A stretch of 64,000 nucleotides of DNA from Sycon ciliatum (GCF_964019385.1 NC_088654.1:16807518-16871517), one strand, 5' to 3'. Positions 32,025-43,598 are shown, counted from the stretch's first letter. Notes: a model not told the origin generated them from the letters alone. Made by a program: numbers and translations.

Positions 32025-32396
32025 CACGTCGCCCTCAGGATCTGATTGTTATAAGAGAACTGCAGAGAAGTCACTTCCCTATTCCGTGCAAATCCAGGTT
32101 GTTAGGGAGAAAGAACGCGAACTTACTTTTCACAAACGTGTGCGTGTGGCCTACTTAATTGGCTGAGCTGAGGTACGGCAGGATTACCAGCGAGGCTCAC
32201 ACGTACCCTCTCCAAGAAAGATCAAAACAACAAGGGATCGGTACTGACAACTGACACGACCCACCTAACTCTGAGTGGCTGATACCCAGCCCCTATCGCT
32301 GGCGTGTTCCTCCGAAAAACCTACTACTACTTGGTTTCAAGTAAAAATTCCCCTAGGTGAAAATCGTCGACCGTAAACCGTGCAAAGCCTGGCGAA

Positions 32397-32783
32397 ATGG
32401 CTCAAGACCCGTGTACATGGGCTCGTGTGTTACGGAGTGTGGAGGCGATGGTGGCGGTGCTAGACGGCTCTGATATCGCCGCCACTCCCCCTGCCCTGGC
32501 GTCAGCACGGTTGCGGTCACCCACTGCGTCAGCCGACAGGGTTAAAACAAGGCCAGCAGCCGTGACTGTGCACAGAGGCCAACAACGCCCCGAGCGGAAA
32601 CAATGCCACCTGTCACCAAGCAAAATGGACGCAGACGGAGCAGCAGCAGGCCTGCGTAAGGTTGCGGCATCTCGGACTGGAGCAGAACCGCGGACGCTGC
32701 CATCGCTGCCAAGGACCCTGCAGAAGAGTCGGCGACCGGTTCGGAGCAGGCACATGTCATCTGGCCAACTCGTCACGTTACTG
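32397..32783 (+). CDS. Possible first coding exon, unidentified
   Basis: Open frame from the first ATG (MAQDPCTW...) through Ala/Arg/Ser-rich sequence, reaching a good splice donor (CTG|GTAAGC) at 32,783/32,784; 129 codons, phase 0. A TATA box lies 0.37 kb upstream. The opposite strand is also open, so coding is not certain. No domain recognised and no downstream exon assigned. Confidence 0.3.
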
Positions 32784-33532
32784 GTAAGCCTACTAAGTCT
32801 TGTAGAAGTGAACGATGTTCCGCTATTTCCGCCCTGTCCCCAGTTGTCCGTTGATGGTGTCTGCACTCTGCAACCATAATAATAATTAGTGGCGCCCCGG
32901 TCATAGTTCAGCAAGAAAAATGTTTGAAGAAAAGCACAAACATGTTCACAGTGAGCAGCCTTTTATTACGCAATTGCTAGTTGGCCCAAAACGGAGTACA
33001 GCACCGTGCACAGCCACTCGCACTAGATAGTAGATGTCACACACTTATAAGTATTAGTTACACATCACACTTGCTTCGCACTTCACACGGCCAAGTTCGA
33101 CTCTTTCGAGCTTTTGCACCAGGCGCTAGACTTGGGACTCTATCTGACCGTTTGACCTTCGAAACGCAAAACCTCAATATGTACCTCAATATGCACAGCA
33201 ATGACGTACTTCAAAAACTTCCAGAGGCTGCAAAGACTCAGCAGGTACTAGGTACTAGACCCAAGTGCGCCACAGAAGCTCACAAGTCACAACGCGTTAA
33301 CGAAGGACTATCATTACGTCATAATTATGCAGTAAAACCTGTGACTAACGACCACCCTTTGGGGCCAGAGAAAGCGGTGTTAAATTTTAGTGGCAGGTGG
33401 TCCCTAGTTAGAGGTTTGCACCGCACAACCGTAATGAATGTGAGACCGTCCGTGCCTGGCGAAGTGGTCTGTAGACAAGTGTACAATCATTATACTGTAG
33501 TATCAAGCTGGTCGCTAGTCACGGTGGTCCTA
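32784..33532. other. Unassigned sequence
   Basis: A plus-strand frame at 32,981-33,586 has no recognised domain. Sequence at 33,329-33,360 (cagtaaaacctgtgactaac) resembles the end of the 181-bp TA-target MITE, diverged. Confidence 0.3.
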
Positions 33533-33706
33533 GGGACCGGCGGATTCTGCTCGAAAAGGTGGCAGATTCTGCTCGAAAAGCAGTGAAATTGGCAGTACCA
33601 TACAAACCTTATGGCGGGTAATTCCTCGAAGTCTGCTCCATTTTTTTATCCACATACCAAACATGCATGACACTTACCAGAAAAAGTACCGAATTTTTTT
33701 GGCAGA
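33533..33706. mobile_element. 200-bp MITE family, copy lacking right terminus
   Basis: Starts GGGACCGGCGGATTCTGCT like the full copy at 45,229 and follows it to about 33,700, where the right inverted repeat is lost. Confidence 0.65.
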
Positions 33707-34268
33707 AATAAGACTATGCCTCACTGTCACTGAAGGTGATCTTTGCTTTGCTTTTCTCGCTGCGGCACTAGTACATCTGCTTCATTGAGAGTGTATTTGA
33801 GACCTGGTGCCGCATTTCACTGACTGAGAGGTGATCGGCAGGACCGCAGGGTCCACTGTACCCAAGCAGAGTTACACAATGTTTATGAACGCTGTCCGCA
33901 TGTTGATCCAATGCAAATGAAAAAGAAGCGAAGCCACATGAGAACGTAACAGAACATAATAGTATAAAGAATAGGCGACAAGGAGACAATAACTTGTATA
34001 GCGATGAATAGTGTTTCTGACGTAGTCCTTACGAAAAAACAGAGAGAATAATAATATTATGGGAAATCTAAATGCAAATTTCCTAATCGATTTTCATGAG
34101 ACATTCATCATTGGAAAGTCGCGTCAACAACAGAAGCTATGCGGGGAAACAACTACTTATACATGTATGTCTGGATGATAGTGCGAATAGGATAGTGCGT
34201 AGTATAAAGGTGAGGTGTGAAAAACAAAACAAAAACTGGGAGAGAATATGCATGTAAAGGTTGCTGGA
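33707..34268. other. Unassigned sequence
   Basis: AT-rich; no gene, terminal repeat or copy elsewhere recognised. Confidence 0.3.
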
Positions 34269-34620
34269 GTTGAAACGGGAAATCTCTGAAGAAAGAATTG
34301 ACTGCCACCACCGGGACTCGAACCCTCGTCAGCGATGTTCTACGACTAGAGAGCTACAGTAAAACCTGGTTTAAGCGACCACCCCACGGTGCAAGCAAAG
34401 CCAGGCAGTCGTTAAAGCCAGGTGGTCTTTAGAACCAGGTCCCACAGTGTCTGTGTAGAACTGTCGATGCAGGGGAAAACGGTCGTTAAGAGCAGGTGGT
34501 CGCTAAACACAGAGGTCGCTTACACCAGGTTTTACTGTATAGTGTAGTCATCATCCCAGCAGCACAGCATGAGAGATTCATGTTTTTTTACTGAACGTTT
34601 TTGAACTTTTCTAAAACCTC
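34269..34620 (-). repeat. tRNA-like SINE-type unit interrupted by a MITE
   Basis: Diverged copy of the array unit: ctctgaagaaagaattgact, a tRNA-like region with B-box ggactcgaac, and resumption at tagtgtagtcatcatcccag after the inserted MITE. The split falls inside the gagcTA of the A-box region, where the MITE duplicated TA. Confidence 0.65.
34357..34537. mobile_element. 181-bp TA-target MITE (CAGTAAAACC), copy 1
   Basis: Termini CAGTAAAACCTGGT and ACCAGGTTTTACTG, TA on both sides (34,355-34,356 and 34,538-34,539). Copy 2 at 53,394-53,574 has exactly the same length in opposite orientation. Tc1/mariner-type by its duplication. Confidence 0.8.
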
Positions 34621-35310
34621 GCAGACTCCACGATGCAAAATTTAACTCGGACACAGAGCCAATAATAGATTGTAAAATGGAAGAAAACACGTGGAAACGA
34701 TTTATGAGTACTATCCACGACTGTAACAAGATAATAATAATAAAGTGCTATAACAGGGCACAACACTGGCAAGATACTGAAACACTCAACGACCTGACAC
34801 CTAGCTCTAACACATCTCCAGTGCGCAAACCAACAGCCTTCCAATGGGGGAACTATGTTACTTAGAACGGTTAGGTAGGCCCAGTTACCGCACTTTATGA
34901 CTGCATGCGTTTTATCGTGATGCAGTCATGGACAGTTGCTTCATAACTAGTACCCATGGCACCAGCTAGGGAGAAGTACTTCAATGTGTGTCAGTGTGGT
35001 ACTTCCGTTCGAGCTGAAGTACATGTACAACAATCATGTACTGCAGTACTTGATGACAATGAAATCCGGGGTCCAGAACAGCTGGCCAAGTTGTGCGGAA
35101 CATCTTGAGTGGTCCCGTCGCTGCTCACATACATGTAGGCATGGCGCGACTTTTCCTCTCACCTTGGCTTGGTACATGATGCATGTTTGGATTTAATTAG
35201 GCTGTCATGGTACACCAATGTACATGTACACCTTATTTCAGGTGATACAAGCTATTGTTTTAATCAGTGAAATTGGTCAGAAAATGTTGAGTCACCTCCA
35301 CCATTGCACT
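34621..35310. other. Unassigned sequence
   Basis: Several acatgtac words; no gene recognised. Confidence 0.3.
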
Positions 35311-35314
35311 GCAC

Positions 35315-35892
35315 TCTTTAGCCGACTAGACCTTCCTGCACACAACCATCACCACTGCGAGGACACTTTCGTAGACGATAATTCCTTCATACAGCTGTTT
35401 CGTTAATGCATAGCTCAGGCAGCGGGTGCATAGTGGGATTTCAAATACACGAAAACGCTACTTCAAAGTACTAATTAGCTCAAAGTAATTGTTTTAAGTG
35501 AATTTCCTGGGAAACCCTTGAAGAACGCCGACTTAGCCGACTAGACCTTCCTGCACAAAACCATCATCACTCCGAGGACACTTCCGTAGACGATACTGAT
35601 AATTCCTTCAGACAGCTGTTTCGCTAATGCATGTACATAGCTCATCAGTGAAGGTAGAGATTTTGAATGATTAGATATAGACCACACTGCTATTATTATA
35701 GGGCTTTTCACATACACAACTGGCATACATGTAGCTGATGTGATACCGCGGGAAAAGGAAAATATTGGTCAGAGCCTGCATACTGGCAGCAGGTGCATGT
35801 GGGATCGCAAATACACGAAAACACTTCTTCTAAGTAGTAATCAGTTCAAAGTAGTTATCGAGTGCATTTCCTGGGAAACCCTTGAAGAACGT
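35315..35892. repeat. Tandem duplication A-B-A'-B'
   Basis: Block A (35,315-35,420, cttcctgcacacaaccatca type) and block B (35,425-35,530, aatacacgaaaacgctact to cccttgaagaacg) recur as A' (35,534-35,645) and B' (35,787-35,892), with about 140 bp of unique sequence between A' and B'. Confidence 0.65.
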
Positions 35893-36482
35893 TTTGTCTT
35901 GCAGAGGAGGATCTTGACTGACAGTTAGCTCCAGATTATGCTTCATCAAGTTGAAGGAGGTGGACATTCCAACTCCAACCCCACATCACATCCACCTTCC
36001 CTGCCATGTCGAGGTGACCACTCCTGGAGAAGCGAAAACCATCATCCTTCACTTTCGTGTTATTGGGCAACCTGTCCGTTTGAATCTGCGAAGTAAAATA
36101 AACAACAACAACAACAAAGGCCTTCACAGTAGCCTAGAAAGTGTCATGCATGATTGTTATATCCGGCCATACCCAATCTCCGCCAAATGAATAGCTACTG
36201 ACAGTCTGTCGTACTGAAGTAGCTGTTTCAACCTCGTTTGATCTCATCAGCGGAGCTCAAAGTAATGGACTGAATGGATAGAAATGAAGTCGAGACAATA
36301 GCAAAGCACTTGTATTTCGGAAATGTCGAAACTCGACAGCCTCTTTCTTATACGAGCAATCACGAAGCACTAGAAAACTGGCCCAGCAGGAGACAGCACT
36401 GGAACACATTACTGTACCGACTCCGAGGCATTGAAGACTATTAAGTTCAGGGAAGGTCATTTTGGTGGTGTGCTTTGCCTCC

Positions 36483-36514
<32 letters not shown>

Positions 36515-37145
36515 GTTTACGCATCCGGCTGCCCTAGAACCAGAGAGACTGCCACTGTGGCATGCATACACTGATACAGCAAACATTGTACCTGTCAATG
36601 CAATAACAATGTACAGTGATGCTCAATAAAATCCGATCGCGTGAGCCGCGGTGAGCCATGCACCCTGCACCAGTTCCCATAACAGTGTTGGCAGGTCTAC
36701 GGCTGCACAGCGCCCTTCGTGGCATTGACCGTCACCATGGTCACTTGATCGGACACTGACTGTACGTATTCCAGAGGACCACTACAGCTGTACAATGTTC
36801 AAGGACTCCTGGATGCTGTAAAACCGGAAAGTTTAACAACCAACACGTTTTAAAACGTTCAACGTAGCATTTAAAACGAACGTTTATCGCCATCTGCGAA
36901 GCACAAACTGGCTCTGGGCAGTCGACTCGCTATGAATCATGCTGCTCTTGTCTATCCCTATCTATGCACCACAATTAACTGGCTGGGACAATCGACTCGC
37001 CATGATCAGCCATGGTGATGCTCCTCTCGCCTCTCGGTCACACCCCCTGTAATCATAGTCTCACAGTTTCTCGCGCACACTCGCTGGTGTTAACCCTTCC
37101 TTTCTTTTCACTTTGCTGACTCGCACGGCTCTATCTTTTGTTTTT
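35893..37145. other. Unassigned; CTG microsatellite
   Basis: A (CTG)10 run at about 36,484-36,513. Minus-strand frames across it show no domain. No gene supported. Confidence 0.35.
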
Positions 37146-37149
37146 TTGG

Positions 37150-37365
37150 TGCGCGTTTTTGGCCGTGATGCCGAGACCTCAGGTCGGCAGAGCCATCAAT
37201 GCCAATGGCGATTCAATGCCCCACCATCACTGCTGCGTCTCGGTGCAGCCCCTGCTCAATAGTTGTCACGTTTGTCCTAGTCTCAGTACCATTGTCTTTC
37301 TTTATTATTTTCGAGCTGGGAATGTGAACATAGTAAAAATAAATAAAAAAGTGCACAGACTACAG
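37150..37365 (+). repeat. Dispersed repeat with A-rich end, copy 1
   Basis: Sequence from tttttggccgtgatgccgag to an aataaataaaaaa tail, repeated at 43,660-43,845 (same strand) and, more diverged, inverted at about 44,100-44,195. The A-rich 3' end suggests a retroposed unit. Confidence 0.65.
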
Positions 37366-37518
37366 TACTATAGAGTATAGTGTAGTAGTGCAACGCCAAA
37401 GCATTGCCATGGCAACGTACGTGAATTCTCATTATCGATCAATGACACTACACTGTATAACGAACTGAAATAATAAAAACCAAACCAAACCAAACTGTAT
37501 CTCTCTTCTTGTGCCCCG

Positions 37519-38046
37519 ATGCAGACAGTCCTGGTCACGGTATGGTTGTCAATAATGTCATCCAGCCTAGCCACTGACGTCATGCCTACGCCCAGCAGCA
37601 GCAGCTCCGCCACGGGTGCGAGCGGTGACGGCGCCGCCAGCACTAGCAATGTCCAGGATCAAGAGCAGCAGCAGTGCTCCTCGTCGTCGCCGGGGGAGAC
37701 AGACTCAAGTCACGTGACCGTGAACGCCAGCGAGCTGGGCTGGGAGTGTCAGACGTGCTGCACATCGCTGCGCATGCCCGACACGCCGCCCGACATGAGC
37801 CCCGGCTGCGAGTTTAAATACGAGTGTGCCGAGCCGGACTGCAGTCGAATACCCAGCGTGTACTACGAAGCGCGGCTGGTCTCGGGCAACGGCAGGTGCG
37901 CTGTGAACAACACGTTCGGCTCGTGCCGTCCGCAGGAGTACTACATTATCGGACAGAAGCTGAAGCGCAATAGACGCACGGGCCTGGTGCGCCTCAAGTC
38001 CGTTCAAATACCAGTGGTGGTTGGGTACACGTGCAAACTGGATTGA
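37519..38046 (+). CDS. IL-17-like secreted cytokine
   Basis: 175 residues, single exon as read. The N-terminus is hydrophobic (residues 1-18, VLVTVWLSI core), consistent with a signal peptide, followed by a Ser/Gly-rich spacer. The C-terminal 100 residues are Cys-rich: C77, C80, C81, C97, C103, C108, C127, C136, C172. Two blocks resemble the IL-17 fold: RIPSVYYEA (110-118), like the conserved YPSV.WEA strand, and QEYYIIGQ...RL..V.IPVVVGYTC (139-172), like the VLRR...VGCTC end. The usual penultimate Cys of the terminal C-x-C is Tyr170. N-glycosylation sequons at N69 and N130. Acts extracellularly on IL-17-type receptors if correct. The length fits the family. A spliced start cannot be excluded, because gatgcag at the ATG also resembles an acceptor. 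Confidence 0.55.
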   Translation: MQTVLVTVWLSIMSSSLATDVMPTPSSSSSATGASGDGAASTSNVQDQEQQQCSSSSPGETDSSHVTVNASELGWECQTCCTSLRMPDTPPDMSPGCEFKYECAEPDCSRIPSVYYEARLVSGNGRCAVNNTFGSCRPQEYYIIGQKLKRNRRTGLVRLKSVQIPVVVGYTCKLD

Positions 38047-38099
38047 GCTACATCGCTAGAACCATACTTTTGTAATTTTTAAAATTATTAGGATGCTTT

Positions 38100-38517
38100 G
38101 CCTTACAGCAGGGCCGGGTGACATTGAAATCACCATGGCAACTGGAATTCGCCTAGCAGCCAGGTAACCACTCAAATTATCACCACGGTAACTTTAATTC
38201 GCCTCGCGGCCACGTAATCGTTCAAATTTTCACCGTGGCAACAAGACATTCTTTGCCCGGGCAAGCAGACACAATGCGGCACCAGGGAGTACTGGTGTGG
38301 ATGATATTCTATTGGAAATCTTGTGCACTATGCTAGGAGTGTCACTGGTCCCATGCTCTTGAAAGCATGTGCACTTTAGGATTTTGGCAAAGCACTTTTT
38401 GGATTACTTGATTGCTAAATGCACACACATCCTCACAAGACTCTCTGAACTCCACTATTTAAATCTAAAATATACTTCAGTAGTACTGCAGATGATGGTG
38501 AGCCAAGGAACACATTT
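38100..38517. repeat. Short tandem duplication and unassigned sequence
   Basis: A unit of about 58 bp containing caccatggcaact ... aattcgcct is repeated about 2.5 times at 38,126-38,243. The rest is unassigned. Confidence 0.45.
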
Positions 38518-38624
38518 GTAACATGGAAATTGTGGGCACAAGTTATGCGATGTCTGACCGTTCAAAACCTGGTTTAGTTGGTGGACTCGACCGCATAACT
38601 TGTGCCCACAATTTCCATGTTACA
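38517..38624. repeat. Perfect 33-bp inverted repeat with 42-nt loop
   Basis: Arm TAACATGGAAATTGTGGGCA and onward (38,517-38,549) is mirrored exactly at 38,592-38,624. A stable stem-loop; no flanking duplication recognised, and no copy elsewhere in the window. Confidence 0.75.
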
Positions 38625-38651
38625 TATTTGTTATAGTGTTCGAATTTTCAG

Positions 38652-39068
38652 GTTTGCATCTTGAGAAACTGAATGCCAAAGAAGTGGAAATCATCCACAG
38701 GTCTGGGCCGGGGCTGAAAATGAGACTTTTCATTGACAAATTTCTGAGAGAAAAGAGGTTTGGGTGGACACACCCATTTAAAGAATTTCTGAGAGTAGTA
38801 CAATGTTCCACCCCCCCACCTCTCCCCCTCATTCCACCACCTCCAGGGAGGAGAGAATCTTGGCGCATATCACAGGAACTGGCCATGTATGAGTGAAGAA
38901 CTGATACACTGTAGGCTGTATACGGCAGAAACATGTTGTGACTCGTAGCACTACACTGAACCGTACACACACACCTTGGTCCTTGGTAACACTGCCATCA
39001 AATGGTCACGTGTCCCCTGTGCAGGGGTCGACAGCACTGAGTTCAGCATTGGACCCAGAAACGCCGCT
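38652..39068. other. Possible small exon and LINE 3' flank
   Basis: After an acceptor-like ttcgaattttcag, the plus-strand frame 38,652-38,790 reads LEKLNAKEVEIIHRSGPG and continues charged and protein-like, but there is no convincing donor. Sequence from about 38,940 to 39,068 is likely the 3' UTR of the minus-strand LINE. Confidence 0.25.
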
Positions 39069-41890
39069 CTACTTCCTGGACAGGAAATTAGCACAGCTAT
39101 GCAGGTCGAAACCACGGGATGACTTGCAGCAGCGACCGCAGCCGAGACAATGCGCTCTGCAGCAGGGCAGGGCAACCCGCTGTTTCCGGACCGAGTCTGC
39201 CGATGCCACAGCCGAGACCGACGCCACTTCAGCAGCCGAGTTGGAGAGACACTTATGCGAAGCTAGCCCGCCAGCACTCAAGAACCATCTCCCGCACGCA
39301 TTACATAGTCGGCTGCCGGACTGCTCAGATATGGGCTTCCTCCTCTCGGCCAGGCACTTGTGGCGATTCTTGTATTTCTGGTTGGCGAAAGTACGCTGGC
39401 AAACATCGCAGAGCACAGAAGTGTCACGCTGAGCCGATCGCGGTACTGGTTGAGCGGAATACGCACTGCGCCATTTCCCACGCTCCTGGGCGAGGTCGTA
39501 CCATTCCGTGTGGTCGATGTTCACTGCGGAGAGGTCAGCTCTGACAGAGTCTCGCCACCGTTTCCGAGGACCGCAAGCCGGCCTCGGCGGAAGGAGCGCA
39601 CCAAACAGGAGCTGGCGCGGAGTTCTATCGCCGTCCATCCTAGCTAGATGGCCTAGCCACTCCAGACGGCGGCGAAGAACACGTGTGGTAATATCCACTG
39701 GATCTCGACGATTCCAGGCCTCCAGAATGGTCTTCCTGTTGATGTGGAAGTCCCAGGTGTCTCTTCTACCGAGGGCTAAGATTGCGGAAATGCAGCGAAG
39801 ATGGAAGGCGGACAGCTCCGCAAGCTCGCTTTTCAGTGGTACCCAACACTCCGCTCCGTAAAGGAGAAGAGAAGCCACACATGCATCATACACCATTCGC
39901 TTCGTTGCCAGTGAAAGATCGCCATCATCAAAGACAGATCGACCCAATGCTCCGAATGCCCTAGATGCTGACGCTATTCGGGACCGAGTGTCCACTGCGG
40001 TGCGGCCACCAGTATGGATGATGGAGCCTAGGTAGCGAAAGTCATGCACATTCTCGACAATTTCCCCGCCAACCACCAATGGACGACGATCCTCCGGAGA
40101 AATGCCGAAGCCGACCGCCATTACTTTGGTTTTTGATAGGTTGATGGTGAGGCCGAAGCGAGTTGCGACGTCCATGAACCGGCTGAGCGCAAGTGTGGCA
40201 CCATGGTGAGTTGTAGCAATAAGTGCCGAATCGTCTGCGAATTGACAGTCACGATGGATGTTGATTGTGTCAGTCTTCTGGCGTTTGAAAAGGAGAGACG
40301 GTCCAGAGTTAGAGGAGACGGGAAGTCCAATCTCAGGTATGTCCGCAACCTCACGCTGCCACAGCTGGAATACTGCCCACATGAATATATTGAACAATAC
40401 TGGGGCCATACAACAACCTTGTCGAAGGCCATTTTGCACCTCAATAGGCTCGGCCTCGATGCCCGGGATCGACAGGTTTGCAGACATAGAGGTATGAAAT
40501 GAGCTGATAATGGTAACCAGCTTGTCAGGTACGCCCGCCTTCCGGAGAATTTCCCACATGCACTTACGGGTGACGGAATCATAGGCCTTCCGTAGATCAA
40601 CAAAAACCATGAAACCAGAGCAGCGATGTTCATATAGTTTCTCAGATATTTGTCTCACCGCGAAGATCATGTCCGCACAAGATCTGCCTTTGCGGAATCC
40701 ACACTGCGTGTCTGGCAGGATGTCTTCCGCGAGCCGCTGCAATCTTGTCTGGACGAGGCCAGCAACAGCTTTTCCTACCACCTCCAGAAGAGCGATGCCC
40801 CTCCAATTGTCACAGCTGGATAGATTTCCTTTTTTTGGTATCGGGACAAGCTGGCAGTCCACCCACTCCTGGGGCACCCGCTCTGCATTCCACACTGTCT
40901 GGACAAGGTCCAGTAGTGCCATCATGAGGCCATCCCCACCAGCCTTCAGCAGTTCCGGTAAGATTCCAGAGCCTCCTGCTGCTTTTCCGTTCCGTAGTCG
41001 GCGCACAGCTTGCCTAAGCTCTTCCAGAGTAGGTGGATCGGCGAGGTCTTCACACACTTCTTGTTGCTCAATGGTGGCAACAGTTGCAGGTTCATACGAG
41101 GTTGGAACATTGTAAACCTTGGAGAAGTGGCGGTGCCATGTGCGGCCCTGATCCGCCGGTGAATTACAGACATTTCCGTTCTCGTCCCGCACAGCGACTG
41201 CAGTTACACCCACAAGCCCTCGCCGAGCCGTCTGCATGGTCTTGATACCGGCCCAAATGCGCGCCGAGTCAAAGCGCCCCTTCTCAGTACGTTGTGCCAT
41301 GGCAGCAAACCAATCATTCTTCGCAGCTCGGGTGGCAGCGCGAGCCCTCGTGCGCGCAACACGGTAGCGCGAATACTCTTCCTGATTCCGGCCACTAGTG
41401 ATCCATGTTCGATAGCATGCATTGCGCGCGTCCAGCAGTGGCCGCAGCCCGTCCTGGCTTTCCGTAAACCAATCAGGCTGCTGTCTCCTCTGATGACCGA
41501 GAGTGTCCGCAGCCGCCGCCGTCACCACGTCCCGCATCGCATTCCATTTCTCGTCGACCGTTTCCGCGCCCGCCACTGCATCAATCTTGGCATTGATGTT
41601 TTCCTGGTAGTCGTCAACCTTCCTCCGGTGGTTTCCCTCAGCATCTGTCGAAACCACTGCGGGCAGATTATGCACTGCAAATCGTACTCTCTTTGTAGAT
41701 TTCCGCGGTTTCCACAAGACCCTGCCGAGCCTAAACCTGGCGGCAACAAGACTATGGTCGCTCCCACATTCTGCCGAGCGAATAACCTGAGCATCAGTGC
41801 ACCAGTGCCGGCTCCCTTGCGCTGTGATGATGAAGTCAATACAATGGACATGTTTAGTTCTGGGATGCTGCCAAGTGCCTATTGTAATAG
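39069..41890 (-). CDS. LINE ORF, reverse transcriptase and C-terminal zinc fingers
   Basis: Frame open from the LINE part at about 41,890 (GTWQHPRTK, CIDFII, SDHSLV: the end of the endonuclease) to the stop at 39,069. RT blocks in order: LRNGKAAGGSGILPELLK, VPIPKKGNLSSCDNWRGI, GFRKGRSCADMIF, FVDLRKAYDSV, LRQGCCMAPVLFN and catalytic FADDSAL. Then the WLGHLARMDGDRTP / RKRWRDSV region typical of the group once annotated as CFDP2-like. The C-terminus carries two C2H2/C2HC-like fingers (CDVCQRTFANQKYKNRHKC, CNACGRWFLSAGGLASHKC) and a final Cys-rich segment. The RT part is uninterrupted. It is cut off from its endonuclease by an insertion. RTE-like affiliation is inferred. Confidence 0.85.
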
Positions 41891-42550
41891 GTGTATGTAT
41901 GCTACGACCTGAATACTCACTATTTGTATTTCCCGCTCGTTCCCCTTGGCAATGAGCACTCACATAGAAGAGCGCATGCTCCAGTTCTGTTCTAGTCTAG
42001 TCTTGAGTTGTCGTTGTCCTGTTCTCCTTCTGTCTACACTCTTATCGAATACTTCTATAAATTATCCAATCATATAAAACCCCTGTGTTCCGGTGTGAGG
42101 GGGCATCATTAGCCGGGAGCAGCTAACACTGGTGGCAGCGGAAAACGTCCACCACTACATCGCTGGCGGAGTATGTACGCCTTCGGAGATCGCCGACTAT
42201 GAAGTACCACGAAGGCCCACGCAAGTGAAACCATATCCTCATCCACTCTCTCCGTCAATATTTTCCTTTCTGCATTGTGTTTCTTTCTGCTCGTCGTTTT
42301 CTTGTTGCATGCATTGTTTACCATGGTTTACAGTCCATAGGTCAAGCATTGGCGCCAACCTGTCTGGCCAAACATTTTCGGAACATTTTCTGTGTCCGTG
42401 TTTTGTGCATACTGGCTGCTGTCTAGTGTCTTGTTAGGATATCTGCTAGCTGGGTAGTAGAGTCTAGCTACACTGTGTCCGTAGAGTAGTTGCCTATTTG
42501 GAATTGTCTCTGCCAAATTTAGTTGTTTGCCGCTACGCACGATAGGTTAC
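41891..42550. mobile_element. 660-bp insertion splitting the LINE, LTR-like features
   Basis: Separates the endonuclease and RT parts of the LINE. The candidate target duplication is gtaatag (41,884-41,890 and 42,551-42,557). Inside are a TATA-like catataaaacccc (about 42,071) and taacactggtggcagcgg (about 42,125), reminiscent of an LTR promoter followed by a primer-binding site. No second LTR or Gag/Pol was found. Nature uncertain. Confidence 0.4.
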
Positions 42551-42557
42551 GTAATAG

Positions 42558-43375
42558 ATTTTAGATCGATGCGTCGCGTCGATCGAGTCCTGCTTTTTCC
42601 TGAACCAGGTGTTCGCGATCCAGCATTGATGCATTGCCAGAAACTGAAGTAGCTCCTCCCCAGACGAATTCAGGCAGCCCAAGCCATGTGAGCCACGCAC
42701 AGCGCTCCAATCATCACCTGGCTCTCCAGATCCCACTCTGGCATTGAAATCTCCAAGTAGAACAAATTTATCTGTGCACGGTATTGAGTTGAGTACTCCT
42801 TGCAGAGAGTCATAAAACGCATCCTTTTCACAGCGCTTACTGTTGAATGTTGGCGCATAAGCTGTAACCAGCGACATCCATTCAACCTCTCCACTCGCCA
42901 GATCAAACTTCAAGCGTATGGACAACAACCGAGCGGATACTGCGACGAGTTGACAACCTCCTTCGCGCCAGGCCCGAAGCGCATTTCCCCTCAGCACAAA
43001 CGCAACGCCCTCACCTCGCCGTCTGGGCGCTCCTTCCCCAGGCACAGGCCGACCCGAAGCAATGACCATTGCTCCGTGGACTTGATAGTTTTCCTGACCA
43101 AACCAGTGGGTCTCTTGAAGAGCAGCGGCGTCCATCTCCAAGCGTTCCAGATGTTGTACAATTTGATAAATTTTTTTATCGTCGGCAACAATTCCACTCG
43201 CGGCAGCCGTCTGAATGTGGCCCTCACTCTCAACCAGAGAGCGTACGTTCCAAGAGCCTATGCTGAATACTCCATGCTGTCGTTTTCTTTGTGCTGTAGA
43301 TGTCACCACTCGCGGGCTCGCAACGCCTCGCGAAGGCATCTGAGAACGGGACGACGACAAGAGTGTCGACATCAA
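42558..43375 (-). CDS. LINE ORF, apurinic endonuclease domain (5' part)
   Basis: Apurinic-type endonuclease blocks in order: SIGSWNVRSL, ALQETHWFG (catalytic Glu), RRGEGVAFVLR, VTAYAPTFNS, LLGDFNARVGSG (catalytic Asp/Asn) and a final WIANTWFRKK. The downstream end would join the GTWQHPRTK segment at 41,860, but about 0.66 kb is inserted and the frame does not match across it. The ORF start at 43,375 is the first ATG in a longer 5' region. Confidence 0.8.
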
Positions 43376-43536
43376 AAATCGTCGACCAAGTCCGCCGCCG
43401 ATATTCCCGCCTCAGTATGTTATCCTGGACGGCTGGGGAGGCCCCAGGCCGCCCAGGCCTGTCTCACTATGTCCAGAAACAGTCAGGAGAGGAAGACTTA
43501 CAGAGAGCAAAAAAAACTCAAACTGTCCCCACCCAA

Positions 43537-43598
<62 letters not shown>

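Noticed and set aside
42132-42437. 101-residue frame in the insertion splitting the LINE
   Set aside because: Ser/Cys/Phe-rich with no domain; more likely LTR/leader-type sequence.
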